DNA of 64,000 nucleotides from Frigidibacter mobilis. Lineage in GTDB: Bacteria > Pseudomonadota > Alphaproteobacteria > Rhodobacterales > Rhodobacteraceae. The notes below the pieces were generated by a model. It was given only the letters and a program-made list of their open reading frames with translations, did not search any database and had not been told where the DNA came from. The stretch is from NCBI RefSeq assembly GCF_001620265.1, contig NZ_CP012661.1, positions 2,480,001 through 2,544,000 on the forward strand, in the 5' to 3' direction. The translations under genes and the position numbers were made by a program. Below, piece after piece: positions 1-9,369 of this stretch; position 1 is the stretch's first letter; the number at the start of each line of letters is the position of its first letter.

Positions 1-1629
1 GCCCTCGCCGCTGGCCGCGCCCCCAATATCGGCATCGTCACCGCCTACAATGACATGCTTTCGGCCCACCAACCCTATGAGCGCTACCCCGAGGTGATCC
101 GCGCCGCCGCTCGCGCCGTCGGCGCCACCGCGCAGGTGGCGGGCGGCGTTCCGGCGATGTGCGACGGGGTCACGCAGGGCCAGACCGGGATGGAACTCTC
201 GCTCTTCTCGCGCGACGTGATCGCGCTGGCCGCCGGGGTGGCGCTCTCGCACAACACCTATGACGCCGCGATCTATCTGGGCGTCTGCGACAAGATCGTG
301 CCGGGCCTCATCATCGCCGCCGCCACCTTCGGCCATGTGCCCGCGGTATTCCTGCCGGCCGGGCCGATGACCTCGGGCCTGCCCAATGACGAGAAATCGA
401 AGATCCGCCAGAAATTCGCCACCGGCGAGATTGGCCGCGAAGAGCTGATGAAGGCCGAGATGGCCTCCTATCACGGGCCGGGCACCTGCACCTTCTACGG
501 CACCGCCAACACCAACCAGATGCTGATGGAGTTCATGGGGCTGCACCTTCCCGGCTCCAGCTTCGTGAACCCCAACACCCCGCTGCGCGAGGCGCTGACG
601 GTGGCTGGCGTCGAACGCGCCGCCGCGATCACCGCGCTTGGCAACGATTTCCGCCCCGCCGGGCATGTGCTGGACGAGCGCGCCTTTGTGAACGGGCTGG
701 TCGGGCTGATGGCGACGGGCGGGTCCACCAACCTGGTGCTGCACCTGCCGGCAATGGCGCGCGCGGCGGGGATCATCCTCGATCTCGAGGATTTCGCAGC
801 AGTGTCGGACGCGGTGCCGCTGATGGCCAAGGTCTATCCGAACGGGCTGGCGGACGTGAACCATTTCCACGCCGCGGGCGGGCTCGGTTTCATGATCGGC
901 GAGTTGCTGGACGCGGGCCTGCTGCATGATGACGTGGTCACCATCGCCGGCGACGGGCTTACCCGCTATGCCGCCGAGCCCAAACTGAAGGACGGCGTGC
1001 TGGTCTGGGAAGACGGCCCCGCCGAAACCCTGAACGACAGGATCCTGCGCCCGGCTGCCTCGGCTTTCCAGCCAACCGGCGGGCTCAAGCAACTGGCCGG
1101 CAACCTCGGCCGCGGAGTGATGAAGGCCTCGGCCGTGGCGCCCGAACGGCTGGTGATCGAGGCTCCGGCCCGGATCTTCGAGGATCAGGAACAGGTCAAG
1201 GCCGCCTTCCGCGCCGGCGAGTTTACCTCCGACACCGTGGTCGTGGTGCGCTTCCAGGGCCCGCAGGCCAACGGGATGCCGGAACTGCATTCGCTGACCC
1301 CGGTGCTGGCGGTGCTGCAGGATCGCGGGCTGCGGGTGGCCCTCGTCACCGACGGGCGCATGTCGGGCGCCAGCGGCAAGGTGCCCTCGGCCATCCATGT
1401 CTCGCCCGAGGCGGCGGTGGGCGGCCCGCTGGCGCGGCTGCAGGACGGAGATGTGCTGCGCGTCGATGCGGTCGCGGGCACGCTGTCGGTAATCGGCGTC
1501 GATCTTGACGCGCGCCCCGTTGCCGCGCCCGACCTTTCCGCCAACCGCAGCGGCATCGGACGCGAGTTGTTCGAGGCCTTCCGCCGCACTGTCGGCGCCG
1601 CCACCGATGGCGCCGCCGTGGTGGTGTAG
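1..1629 (+). CDS. edd: 6-phosphogluconate dehydratase, 5' end outside window
   Basis: Dehydrates 6-phosphogluconate to KDPG, the first committed Entner-Doudoroff step, in the cytoplasm. The reading frame is open from base 1 and its first Met (base 55) lies inside the conserved segment [11 protein letters not shown], so the true start is upstream; 542 residues are visible of about 600 usual for the family. The IlvD/Edd signatures are present: [25 protein letters not shown] and [13 protein letters not shown] supply the Fe-S cluster cysteines, and the C-terminal domain carries [15 protein letters not shown]. The sugar-acid type segments and the eda gene 55 nt downstream favour Edd over dihydroxy-acid dehydratase IlvD. 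Confidence 0.96.
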   Translation, partial: ALAAGRAPNIGIVTAYNDMLSAHQPYERYPEVIRAAARAVGATAQVAGGVPAMCDGVTQGQTGMELSLFSRDVIALAAGVALSHNTYDAAIYLGVCDKIVPGLIIAAATFGHVPAVFLPAGPMTSGLPNDEKSKIRQKFATGEIGREELMKAEMASYHGPGTCTFYGTANTNQMLMEFMGLHLPGSSFVNPNTPLREALTVAGVERAAAITALGNDFRPAGHVLDERAFVNGLVGLMATGGSTNLVLHLPAMARAAGIILDLEDFAAVSDAVPLMAKVYPNGLADVNHFHAAGGLGFMIGELLDAGLLHDDVVTIAGDGLTRYAAEPKLKDGVLVWEDGPAETLNDRILRPAASAFQPTGGLKQLAGNLGRGVMKASAVAPERLVIEAPARIFEDQEQVKAAFRAGEFTSDTVVVVRFQGPQANGMPELHSLTPVLAVLQDRGLRVALVTDGRMSGASGKVPSAIHVSPEAAVGGPLARLQDGDVLRVDAVAGTLSVIGVDLDARPVAAPDLSANRSGIGRELFEAFRRTVGAATDGAAVVV

Positions 1630-1684
1630 GCCCGCTGCTGCCGCTATCGTGCCGCCCATCCCCGACTGACCCAAGGAACCGACC

Positions 1685-2340
1685 ATGACCTCTCCCGAAA
1701 GCAACGCCGCCGACCGCAGCACCCGCGCCCGCGAGATCTGCCTGCTGGCCCCGGTGATCCCGGTGCTGGTGATCGACGATCTGGCCCATGCCGTGCCGCT
1801 GGCGCGCGCCCTGGTCGTCGGCGGCCTGCCGGCGCTGGAGGTGACGCTGCGCACCCCGCAGGCGCTGGACGCGATCCGCGCAATGGCCGAGGTGCCGGGC
1901 GGCGTCGTCGGCGCCGGCACCCTGCTGACCCCCGCCGATGTCCGCGCCGCCAAGGCCGCCGGCGCGCAGTTCGGCGTCTCGCCCGGCGCGACCGAGCGGC
2001 TGATTGCCGCCTGCGAGGATGAGGGCCTGCCGCTGCTGCCGGGTGCGGCCACCGCGACCGAGGTGATGGCGCTGCTGGAACGCGGCTTTACCGTGCAGAA
2101 GTTCTTCCCCGCCGAAGCCTCGGGTGGCGCCCGGCGCTGAAGGCCATCGGCGCCCCGATCCCGCAGGTCAGCTTCTGTCCTACCGGCGGTGTCAGCCTGG
2201 CCAATGCCAACGATTACCTGAGCCTGCCCAACGTGCTCTGCGCCGGCGGCAGCTGGGTCGCGCCCAGGGCGGCGCTGATGGCGGGCGATTGGGACAAGGT
2301 CGAGGCGCTGGCCCGCGAGGCGGCGGCCCTGCCCCGCTGA
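1685..2340 (+). CDS. eda: KDPG aldolase, with an apparent single-base deletion
   Basis: Cleaves 2-keto-3-deoxy-6-phosphogluconate to pyruvate and glyceraldehyde-3-phosphate; class I aldolase. The first frame (ATG 1685) carries LEVTLRTP with the catalytic Glu, GAGTLL, and the Schiff-base Lys in TVQKFFPAE, but stops at 2140 just after ASGGA. The family sequence resumes at once in the next frame (ALKAIGAP, FCPTGGVS, CAGGSWVAP) and ends at 2340. The break falls at CCC 2130-2132, where a fourth C would restore a normal protein of about 217 residues. It follows edd with a short gap, so one operon is likely. Either a sequencing error or a recent mutation; the rest shows no decay. Confidence 0.9.
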
Positions 2341-2513
2341 CCAAAGCCGGGGGGCCTTCTGCCCCGCCGCTCTTGACGCAAGCCGGGGGCCTTCTGCCCC
2401 CCGGGCCCCCCGAGGATATTTCCTCCAGCAAGAAGCTGAATGCTCTTCTTGCTGGGACAAATATCCCGGGGTGAATTGCGCCGCAGGCGCAAGAGGGGCA
2501 GCGCCCCTCCCCG
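2341..2513. repeat. Intergenic hairpin repeat between eda and pgi
   Basis: Two tandem units of the type AAGCCGGGGGCCTTCTGCCCC are followed by a long imperfect hairpin at 2408-2471: CCCCGAGGATATTT (2408-2421) pairs with AAATATCCCGGGG (2459-2471), and CCAGCAAGAAG (2425-2435) pairs with CTTCTTGCTGG (2445-2455). A GC-rich mini-palindrome follows to the end of pgi. It lies between convergent genes and could terminate both. Related copies occur at 7436, 13887 and 38724. Confidence 0.75.
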
Positions 2514-4124
2514 TCACCGCCCGCGCATGTACTCCACCAGCATCCGCGTGGAGCCGTCCTTGCCCGCGCCATCCGCCTGCCCCTCCAGCACCGGCTGCAG
2601 CGCCAGCGCCAGTTCCTTGCCAAGCTCCACCCCCCACTGGTCATAGGAGTTGATGCCCAGGATCACGCCCTCGACGAACACCCGGTGCTCATAGAGCGCA
2701 ATGATCTGCCCCAGCACGAAGGGCGTCAGCTTCGGATAGGCCAGCGTGGTCGAGGGCCGGTTGCCGGGGAATACCCGGTGACGCGCCTGCCGCTCCTGCT
2801 CGGCCCCGGTCAGGCCCTTGGCCGCCATCATCTGCAGCGCCTGATCCAGCGAGCGCCCGCGCAGCAGCGCCTCGGATTGCGCCAGGCAGTTGGCGATCAG
2901 CAGGCGGTGCTGATGGGCGAGGTCCGGCTCATGCCCGGTCGCCGCCAGCAGGAACTCGCAAGGCACCACCCGCGTGCCCTGATGGATCAGCTGGTAGAAG
3001 GCATGCTGGCCATTGGTGCCGGGCTCGCCCCAGACCACGGGCCCGGAGTCAAAAGCCAGATCCGTGCCGTCCATCGCCACGCGCTTGCCGTTCGATTCCA
3101 TCTCCAGCTGCTGCAGATAGGCCGGCAGCCGCGACAGGCGCTGGTCATAGGGCAGCACCGCGCGGGTGGCATGGCCACAGACCTGCGCGTGCCAGATCCC
3201 GACCAGCGCCAGCAGCACCGGCAGGTTCTGCGCCAGCGGAGCGGCGCGAAAATGCGCGTCCATCGCCGCGCCGCCCGCCAGGAAGGCGTCGAACTCCTCG
3301 GGCCCCACCGCCAGCATCACCGCCAGCCCGATCGGCCCCCACATCGAATAGCGCCCGCCGACCCAGTCCTCGAAGCCGAACACACGGGCAGGCGCGATTC
3401 CGAAGGCCGCCGTCTTCTCGGCGGCGGTGGACACGGCGGCAAACTGCGCCGCCGGATCGGCAACCTTCGCGGCCATCCAGCGCCGGGCGGTTTCGGCATT
3501 GGTCATCGTCTCGATGGTGGTGAAGGTCTTCGAGGCGATGATGACCAGCGTCGTCTCGGGGTTCAGCGGTTTCAGCACGTCATGGATATGCGCGCCGTCG
3601 ACATTCGAGACGTAATGCACCGCCGGCCCGTCATGATAGGGCGCCAGCGCCAGCGTTGCCATCACCGGGCCGAGGTCGGACCCGCCGATGCCGATATTCA
3701 CCACATCGGTGATCGCCCCGCCCTGCCCGGTGAAGCGGCCCGCGCGAACGTCGCGGGCGAAGGCCTGCATCCGCACATGGGTTTCGCGCAGGGCCGGCAT
3801 CACGTCCTGCCCGTCCACGCTCACGCTGCCTTCAAGGTTGCGCAGCGCCGTGTGCAGCACCGCCCGCCCCTCGGTCTCGTTGATCTTGGCGCCCGTGAAC
3901 ATGGCATCCCGCCGCGCCGCGACCCCGGCCGCTTCGGCCAGCGACAGCAGCAGCGCCAGCGCCTCGGCGTCGATATTTGTCTTGGAGAAATCCAGCAGCA
4001 TCTCGCCGCCCTCCGAGCCGAGGCGGGCAGAGAAGGCCGCGGCGCGTTCCTTGTCGAACAGCGACAGGATCGCGCGATCCTTCACTGCCTCCTGGTGGCG
4101 TTTCAGCTCGTCCCAGTTGGTCAT
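2514..4124 (-). CDS. pgi: Glucose-6-phosphate isomerase
   Basis: Interconverts glucose-6-phosphate and fructose-6-phosphate in the cytoplasm. The 536-residue product is of normal length. Recognisable segments are [10 protein letters not shown] (substrate-binding loop), [16 protein letters not shown] (phosphate-binding loop), the LEMESNGK segment and the C-terminal [12 protein letters not shown]. The ATG at 4124 is preceded by a GGAGAG ribosome-binding site. It is the last gene of a zwf-pgl-pgi operon on the minus strand, 30 nt after pgl, and converges on eda. In this setting it probably returns fructose-6-phosphate to glucose-6-phosphate for the Entner-Doudoroff route. Confidence 0.98.
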   Translation of the reverse strand: MTNWDELKRHQEAVKDRAILSLFDKERAAAFSARLGSEGGEMLLDFSKTNIDAEALALLLSLAEAAGVAARRDAMFTGAKINETEGRAVLHTALRNLEGSVSVDGQDVMPALRETHVRMQAFARDVRAGRFTGQGGAITDVVNIGIGGSDLGPVMATLALAPYHDGPAVHYVSNVDGAHIHDVLKPLNPETTLVIIASKTFTTIETMTNAETARRWMAAKVADPAAQFAAVSTAAEKTAAFGIAPARVFGFEDWVGGRYSMWGPIGLAVMLAVGPEEFDAFLAGGAAMDAHFRAAPLAQNLPVLLALVGIWHAQVCGHATRAVLPYDQRLSRLPAYLQQLEMESNGKRVAMDGTDLAFDSGPVVWGEPGTNGQHAFYQLIHQGTRVVPCEFLLAATGHEPDLAHQHRLLIANCLAQSEALLRGRSLDQALQMMAAKGLTGAEQERQARHRVFPGNRPSTTLAYPKLTPFVLGQIIALYEHRVFVEGVILGINSYDQWGVELGKELALALQPVLEGQADGAGKDGSTRMLVEYMRGR

Positions 4125-4154
4125 GCTCTCTCCGATTGGCAGATTTTCAGGCGC

Positions 4155-4826
4155 TCAGGCGGCCCAGTGAACGGTCGCGTTGGCAAGGACCGCCCGCACG
4201 GGCGCTTCCTCGGGTGACAATGCACGCGCAGAATCAAGCGCCGCGCGTTTCTCGTCGCCGGTGATGAGGATATGGATGCGCATGGCGCCTGCAAGCACCC
4301 TTGCCGACAAGGTCACCCGCGGCTCGCCCGCTGCCTCGACACGCATCGGCACCAGCACCGGCGCATCGGGCGCCAGAGCCTCGGCCAGCCGGTCCGCGCC
4401 TGGGAACAGGCTGGCGATATGGCGGTCGGCGCCCATTCCGAGCAGCAGCACCGAAATCGGCAGATGCGGCTCTATCGCTGCCGCCAGATCCGGGATCGCC
4501 TCTTCCGGCGCCCGATCCGCCGCAAAAAGCGGCAGGTAGCGCGCAGCAGCCGCCCGCTCCACCAGCAGCCTCCGGCGCAGCAGCCCGGCATTCGACCGCT
4601 CGGAGCTTTCGGGCACCCAGCGTTCGTCATTCAGGAACACCGTCACCCGGTCCCAGTCCAGCCGCGAGGCGGACAGCAGGTCGAAGACCGGCCCGGGCGT
4701 GGTCCCGCCCGGCACGCAGAGGCTGGCCCCCTCTTCCATGCGCAGCGTTTCCCCCAGTTCCGAGGACAGCCGGTCGGCCAGTCCCATGAACATCGCCTCG
4801 CGGTCGGGATATTCGATGAGGTTCAT
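4155..4826 (-). CDS. pgl: 6-phosphogluconolactonase
   Basis: Hydrolyses 6-phosphogluconolactone, the product of Zwf, to 6-phosphogluconate. The 223-residue protein has the SIS-like NagB/DevB fold markers VPGGTTPGPVFDLLS, FLNDERWVPESSERSN and LLGMGADRHIASLFPG. Its ATG overlaps the zwf stop by 4 nt (ATGA), indicating translational coupling, and it precedes pgi by 30 nt. The DevB-type length excludes the longer beta-propeller lactonases. Confidence 0.97.
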   Translation of the reverse strand: MNLIEYPDREAMFMGLADRLSSELGETLRMEEGASLCVPGGTTPGPVFDLLSASRLDWDRVTVFLNDERWVPESSERSNAGLLRRRLLVERAAAARYLPLFAADRAPEEAIPDLAAAIEPHLPISVLLLGMGADRHIASLFPGADRLAEALAPDAPVLVPMRVEAAGEPRVTLSARVLAGAMRIHILITGDEKRAALDSARALSPEEAPVRAVLANATVHWAA

Positions 4827-6280
4827 TCCTTGATCTCCCTCCAGCGCCTGCTGTCGCGGTGCAGCAACATCAGCGCGTCCTCGGGGCCCGATGAGCCCGG
4901 ATCATAACCTTGCGGACGGTCGCCCCGCGCCTCCCATCCGGCGATGATCGGGTCGGTCCAGGCCCAGGCCGCCTCCACCTCGTCGCCGCGCATGAACAGG
5001 GTCTGGTTGCCGCGGATCACGTCCATGATAAGCCGTTCATAGGCGTCGGGGATATCCTCCCCGTTCTCGCCCAGGGCCTCGGCAAAGCTCATGTCCAGCG
5101 GCACCTGCACAAGGCGCATGCCCCCCGGCCCCGGTTCCTTGATCATCACCTTGAGGTTCATCCCCTCATTGGGTTGCAGGCGGATCACCAGCTGGTTCTC
5201 GCGCCAGTCGCCGCCTGCCTCGTCAAAGATCGAATGCGGCGGCTCCTTGAAGGTAATGGCGATCTCGGATGCACGGGCGCGCAGCCGCTTGCCGGTGCGC
5301 AGGTAGAAGGGCGTGCCCTTCCAGCGCCAGTTCGCCACATGCACGCGCAGCGCGATGTAGCTTTCGGTTCGGCTGGCGGAGTTCTCGGCATCTTCCAGAT
5401 AGCCCGGCTCGCCCTGATGGGAGCGGTACTGTCCGCGCACCAGATCGTCGGGGCCAAGCGGATCCAGCGCGCGGATCACCTTCAGCTTTTCATCGCGCAC
5501 CGCGTCGGGATCGAAGTGATAGGGCGGCTCCATCGCAATCAGGCACAGAAGCTGCATCAGGTGGTTCTGCACCATGTCGCGCATCGCGCCCGACTTGTCA
5601 TAATAGCTGCCGCGCCCGCCCACGCCCACCGTCTCGGCCACGGTGATCTGCACGTGATCGACGTATTGCGAGTTCCACAGCGGCTCGAACAGGATATTGG
5701 CAAAGCGCACCGCCATCAGGTTCTGCACGGTTTCCTTGCCCAGGTAATGGTCGATCCGGTAGATCTGGCTTTCCTGGAAATGCTCCGCCAGCGTGGCGTT
5801 CAGCGCGCGGGCCGAGGCCAGATCGCGGCCGAAGGGTTTTTCCAGCACGATGCGGCTGGTCTCGTCGGCGATGCCATGCTGGTGCAGGCGTTCCGCCAGG
5901 TCGCCGAACAGCGCCGGCGCCACCGACAGGTAGAAGGCCCGGATCCGCCCCGGCTGCATTTTCCCGGCCAGTTGCTGCCAGCCATCGCTGCCGCGGGCAT
6001 CGACGGGCACATAGCTGAGCCGCTGCAGGAAAGCCTCGATCATCTTCGGGTCGGACCGGCGCTCATCGACAAACTCGGCAATCGCCTCTGCCACCAGCGC
6101 ACGGAAACCGTCATCGTCCAGTTCCGACCGTGCGGCACCGATGATCCGCGCCTCTTCCGGCATCTGCCCGTCATGGAACCGCCGGTAGAGCCCCGGCAGG
6201 ATCTTGCGCTTGGCAAGATCGCCGGTGGCCCCGAACAGCACGAGGTCGAACGGATCGACCGGAATGACGCGTGATACCAT
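4823..6280 (-). CDS. zwf: Glucose-6-phosphate 1-dehydrogenase
   Basis: Oxidises glucose-6-phosphate to the lactone with NAD(P)+, feeding the Entner-Doudoroff and oxidative pentose phosphate routes. The 485-residue product starts with the Rossmann motif LVLFGATGDLAKRKI, carries the substrate-binding and catalytic RIDHYLGKETVQN, and has EKPFGRDL and the family C-terminal domain. It is the first gene of zwf-pgl-pgi. A 16-bp palindrome 49-64 nt upstream of the ATG suggests control by a LacI-family regulator. Confidence 0.98.
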   Translation of the reverse strand: MVSRVIPVDPFDLVLFGATGDLAKRKILPGLYRRFHDGQMPEEARIIGAARSELDDDGFRALVAEAIAEFVDERRSDPKMIEAFLQRLSYVPVDARGSDGWQQLAGKMQPGRIRAFYLSVAPALFGDLAERLHQHGIADETSRIVLEKPFGRDLASARALNATLAEHFQESQIYRIDHYLGKETVQNLMAVRFANILFEPLWNSQYVDHVQITVAETVGVGGRGSYYDKSGAMRDMVQNHLMQLLCLIAMEPPYHFDPDAVRDEKLKVIRALDPLGPDDLVRGQYRSHQGEPGYLEDAENSASRTESYIALRVHVANWRWKGTPFYLRTGKRLRARASEIAITFKEPPHSIFDEAGGDWRENQLVIRLQPNEGMNLKVMIKEPGPGGMRLVQVPLDMSFAEALGENGEDIPDAYERLIMDVIRGNQTLFMRGDEVEAAWAWTDPIIAGWEARGDRPQGYDPGSSGPEDALMLLHRDSRRWREIKE

Positions 6281-6290
6281 GCTGCCCCCG

Positions 6291-6310
6291 CCTGTGCTTG
6301 CCTGTGCTTG
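6291..6310. repeat. Two tandem copies of a 10-bp unit
   Basis: The unit CCTGTGCTTG occurs twice in direct tandem in the zwf leader, between the start codon and the palindrome at 6329. Probably a small slippage duplication; no function can be read from it. Confidence 0.8.
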
Positions 6311-6328
6311 CCCCGGGCAATCGCTGCC

Positions 6329-6344
6329 CCGCTAGCGCTAACGG
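6329..6344. promoter_or_regulatory. LacI-type operator palindrome upstream of zwf
   Basis: The 16-bp sequence CCGCTAGCGCTAACGG is a palindrome with one mismatched pair and a TAGCGCTA core, the layout of LacI-family operators. It lies in the 202-nt gap between divergent zwf and the radical SAM gene, 49 nt from the zwf ATG. Regulators of central carbon metabolism in Rhodobacter relatives (CceR) are recalled to use a TTAGCGCTAA-like site, so a CceR-like repressor/activator is the likely ligand. The regulator gene is not in this window. Confidence 0.6.
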
Positions 6345-6482
6345 CGCCGTTCTACCGGGCGACGCAAGGCAAGTCTAGCATCGCTTGGCCGCCGCGCCTA
6401 CCGCATCGCAGCAATCGGGTTGCGGCCTTGCCACGGATCTGAACAGGCTTACCTTGACGCCCGACAGCCACAGGAGACAGCG

Positions 6483-7435
6483 ATGGACCTCGCCTCGCGC
6501 CCCGCAGCCAATATCGGCAAGTTCCGCGACCCGGACGTGACCGCCTCGGGCGCGCCGCGCGCCCGGGTGGCGCTGACCCGGCCAGACACGCTGTGGTTCA
6601 ACACCGGCACGCTGTGCAATATCGCCTGCAGCCATTGCTATATCGAAAGCTCGCCCGCCAATGACCGGCTGGCCTATCTGACCACGACCGAGGTCGTGCG
6701 GTTCCTGGACGAGGCGGCGGATCTGGGCTGGCCGCTGGTCGAGGCCGGCTTTACCGGCGGCGAGCCGTTCCTGAACCCCGAGATGCCGGCAATGGCGCGC
6801 GCGGCGCTTGAGCGCGGGCTGCGGGTACTGATCCTGACCAATGCCATGCTGCCGATGCAGCGCCCCGGCGTGAAGGTGGCGCTGCTGGACCTGCAGCGCA
6901 CCTTCCCGGACCGGCTGGCGCTGCGCATCTCGCTCGATCATTTCGACGCCGCGCGGCATGACGAAGAGCGCGGGGCCGGCAGCTTTTCCCGCTCGCTCGC
7001 CGGGATGGACTGGCTGGCGGCGGAGGGATTCGCGCTGTCGGTCGCGGGCCGGCAGCTCTGGGGCGAGCCGGAAGCCGAGCTGCGCGCCGGCTTTGCCGCG
7101 CTCTTCGCCGCGCGGGGCTATCCGGTCAGCGCCGCGGATCCCGCGCAACTGATGATCTTCCCGAGATGGACACCGCCGCCGAGGTGCCGGAAATCAGCAC
7201 CGCCTGCTGGGGCATCCTGCACAAGAGCCCGGACAGCGTGATGTGCGCCTCCTCGCGCATGGTGGTGCGGCGGCGCGGATCGGCGGCGGCCAGCGTCACC
7301 GCCTGCACGCTGCTGCCCTACGAGCCAGGGTTCGACCTTGGCCCCACGCTGGCAGGGGCCGCCGGGCCGGTGGCGCTGAACCACCCCCATTGCGCGAAGT
7401 TCTGCGTTCTGGGCGGGGCGAGCTGCTCGGCCTGA
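6483..7435 (+). CDS. Radical SAM protein, with an apparent single-base deletion
   Basis: An AdoMet radical enzyme of unknown substrate. The cluster motif CNIACSHC (CX3CX2C) sits near residue 45 and is followed by TGGEPFLNPE, typical of the SPASM-like/MoaA-type class. The start is ATG 6483 with an AGGAGA box upstream. The frame runs to LMIFP, then conservation continues in the next frame from EMDTAAEVPEIS through SVMCASSRMVVRR to HPHCAKFCVLGGASCSA at 7435. The break is at CCC 7160-7162, where one more C would restore a product of about 317 residues with additional C-terminal cysteines. It stands alone after zwf and has no obvious peptide or cofactor partner. Confidence 0.8.
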
Positions 7436-7505
7436 GGGCGCAAGAGGGGGCTCTGCCCCCGTCCTGCGGACTCCCCCGGGATATTTGGGACAAGGCAAAG
7501 GGGGG
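7436..7505. repeat. Intergenic hairpin repeat, half-copy
   Basis: After the radical SAM stop comes GAGGGGGCTCTGCCCCC, a short GC hairpin, then the repeat core CCCCGGGATATTTGGGACAA and AGGCAAAG. It matches the left arm of the hairpin at 13887 (GGGATATTTGCGACAAGGCAAAG-like) but its right arm is missing. It may act as a terminator for the upstream gene. Confidence 0.6.
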
Positions 7506-7570
7506 GCCGGGGCGCTCCGGCCACGCACCATACCCCTTGCCTTTGGCGGGGTTAACGCTTTGCTGGGCGC

Positions 7571-8494
7571 ATGACGAAGCTCATCCTCATGCACAAGGCG
7601 GGTTCGATCTATGACGACGAGCCTGATGTCGTCTACGACTTCCCGCGCAGCTACCTGGCGGCGGCGCGGGAAGCGGTCGGGGACTGGACCGTCTATTACG
7701 AGCCGGTGAAGGCCGGGCCCCGGGGCTATTTCGCCGTCGCCAGGATCGCGCAGGTGATCCCCAAGCCCGGCGCCGAAGGCCGCTATCTGGCGCTGATCGA
7801 ACCGGGAAGCTTCCTGCAGTTCGACCGGCCGGTGCCGCGCCTTGTGAACGGGCGCCCGCTGGAGGCGGCGCTGACCGGGGCTGATAGCAGCCCCCGCAAG
7901 GGCGGCGCCCTTCAGCTGGCGGTGCGCCGGCTGCCCGATGCCGATTTCGCCCGGATCGTCGATCTGGGACTGCCGCAAGAGCTCGAGCAGATGGAGGAGG
8001 CGCGCTATGGCGCCCCCGCAGGCGGGATGGCCGACGCGGCGACGGTCTTTGAACGCCCCGTGCTGGAACGGCTCACGCGGCGCCCCTACCGCGACATCGC
8101 CTTCCGGAGGCAGGTCCGGGCGGCCTATGACTATCGCTGCGCGCTGTCCGGGCTGCGCTTGCGCAATGGCGGCGGACGGCCCGAGGTTCAGGCGGCGCAT
8201 ATCCGCCCGGTCGAGAGCCGGGGCAGCGACTCGCCACGCAACGGGCTGGCACTGTCGGGTACGCTGCACTGGATGTTCGACCGCGGCCTGATCTCGGTGG
8301 CCGAGGATTGCGAGACGATCCTGGTGTCGCACAACAAGGTGCCGGGGGATGTGGTCGCCCGCCTGCTCTCGGCCAGCGGCAAGCTGCTGGCGCCGCTGGA
8401 CCCGCGCGATGCACCACATCCGGCAAATCTGGCCTGGCACCGCGAAAATGTGTTCGGTCAGGTGCTGGCAGAGGGTCCGGCACCCTGGGATTAG
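7571..8494 (+). CDS. HNH endonuclease domain protein
   Basis: A 307-residue protein with an uncharacterised N-terminal half (residues 1-160) and a C-terminal HNH nuclease domain (about 180-260). The HNH elements visible are YDYRCALSGLRL, AAHIRPVESRG and the helix LALSGTLHWMFDRGLIS with its His metal ligand. Such proteins are common, stand-alone chromosomal genes in Rhodobacterales. No methyltransferase, helicase or other defence partner lies nearby, so a restriction role is not supported. Its stop overlaps that of convergent olsB by 3 nt. Confidence 0.8.
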   Translation: MTKLILMHKAGSIYDDEPDVVYDFPRSYLAAAREAVGDWTVYYEPVKAGPRGYFAVARIAQVIPKPGAEGRYLALIEPGSFLQFDRPVPRLVNGRPLEAALTGADSSPRKGGALQLAVRRLPDADFARIVDLGLPQELEQMEEARYGAPAGGMADAATVFERPVLERLTRRPYRDIAFRRQVRAAYDYRCALSGLRLRNGGGRPEVQAAHIRPVESRGSDSPRNGLALSGTLHWMFDRGLISVAEDCETILVSHNKVPGDVVARLLSASGKLLAPLDPRDAPHPANLAWHRENVFGQVLAEGPAPWD

Positions 8495-9246
8495 CCCGCC
8501 ACGCCGCGCAGCAGCCTTGCGCGGGCGGGGGGAATCGCGCGGATCTCCAGCCCGGTGAACACGTGCAGCGTGTTCAGATCGCGGTCCACCACCGCATGAT
8601 CGCTGACCCAGCCGCCCATCATCAGATAGGTGCGCAGCAGGGGCGGCATCCCCAGCATCGCGCGCTTGGCATCGGGCTTGCGGCGGCGCAGGCGCTGCGC
8701 GAAGCGGAAGACATTCGGCGCCTTGACCCGCGGCAGCCAGCGTTTCGGCGCAAGGTGACGGTCCTTGAGCATGGTCAGCGCATCCAGATGCGCCTCGGTC
8801 TCGGCGCCCATGAAGGACGAGCAACCGAACAGCATCTCCACCCGCTCCTCATCGACGAAGCGGGTCATCGCGCCCCAGGCGACGCGCAGGATGTCGGGGT
8901 CATGCCAGGCGGGGTGGATGCAGAAGCGGCCCATTTCCACCATCGGCCCATCGAAGGCGCGCAGCGCCGACAGCTCGTAGAACTGCGCCGAATAGCTGCG
9001 CCCGATCTCGTCGCCGCGGGCCAGCGGCAGCAGGCGGAAGCAGCAGACCAGCGTGCCGGTGCGGACTTCCTCGACCAGCACGTGCCGGCAGATCGTGTCG
9101 AAGGCGTCGGCGTCAAGGCCCGGTTCCTCGCCCGCCAGCCCGCGATTGGCGACAAAGGCCAGCCAGCGCAGGCCCTGCGCGCGGGCAAGATCCTCGGGCG
9201 TTTCGGCAAAGCGGGCCTGATACCGGCCGCGGCGCAGCGACAACAT
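8491..9246 (-). CDS. olsB: L-ornithine N-alpha-acyltransferase (OlsB-type)
   Basis: Transfers a 3-hydroxyacyl group from ACP to ornithine, making lyso-ornithine lipid, a phosphorus-free membrane lipid of alphaproteobacteria. The 251-residue GNAT-like protein has LRWLAFVANRG, SYSAQFYELSAL, EMGRFCIHPAW and the LMMGGWVSDHAVVD segment of the family. The ATG at 9246 has an AAGGA box at good spacing. The O-acyltransferase partner OlsA is not adjacent, as is usual in this group. Confidence 0.85.
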   Translation of the reverse strand: MLSLRRGRYQARFAETPEDLARAQGLRWLAFVANRGLAGEEPGLDADAFDTICRHVLVEEVRTGTLVCCFRLLPLARGDEIGRSYSAQFYELSALRAFDGPMVEMGRFCIHPAWHDPDILRVAWGAMTRFVDEERVEMLFGCSSFMGAETEAHLDALTMLKDRHLAPKRWLPRVKAPNVFRFAQRLRRRKPDAKRAMLGMPPLLRTYLMMGGWVSDHAVVDRDLNTLHVFTGLEIRAIPPARARLLRGVAG

Positions 9247-9369
9247 CCTGTGCGTCCTTTACAACTGCGGCCATCACACCTCTGAGCGCAGCAAAGCCCC
9301 GGCCTGTGGGATCTGCATCTGAGGCCCCATATACACGATCTGAAACAAGCGCGTGAAGAAAGGCAGCCA

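Noticed and set aside
2685..4217. 510-codon plus-strand frame opposite pgi
   Set aside because: pgi is unmistakable on the other strand; this product is Arg/Gln/His-rich without motifs.
7571..8494. HNH gene considered as part of a restriction or anti-phage system
   Set aside because: Neighbours are core genes (olsB, a radical SAM gene); no methyltransferase, ATPase or helicase is linked.
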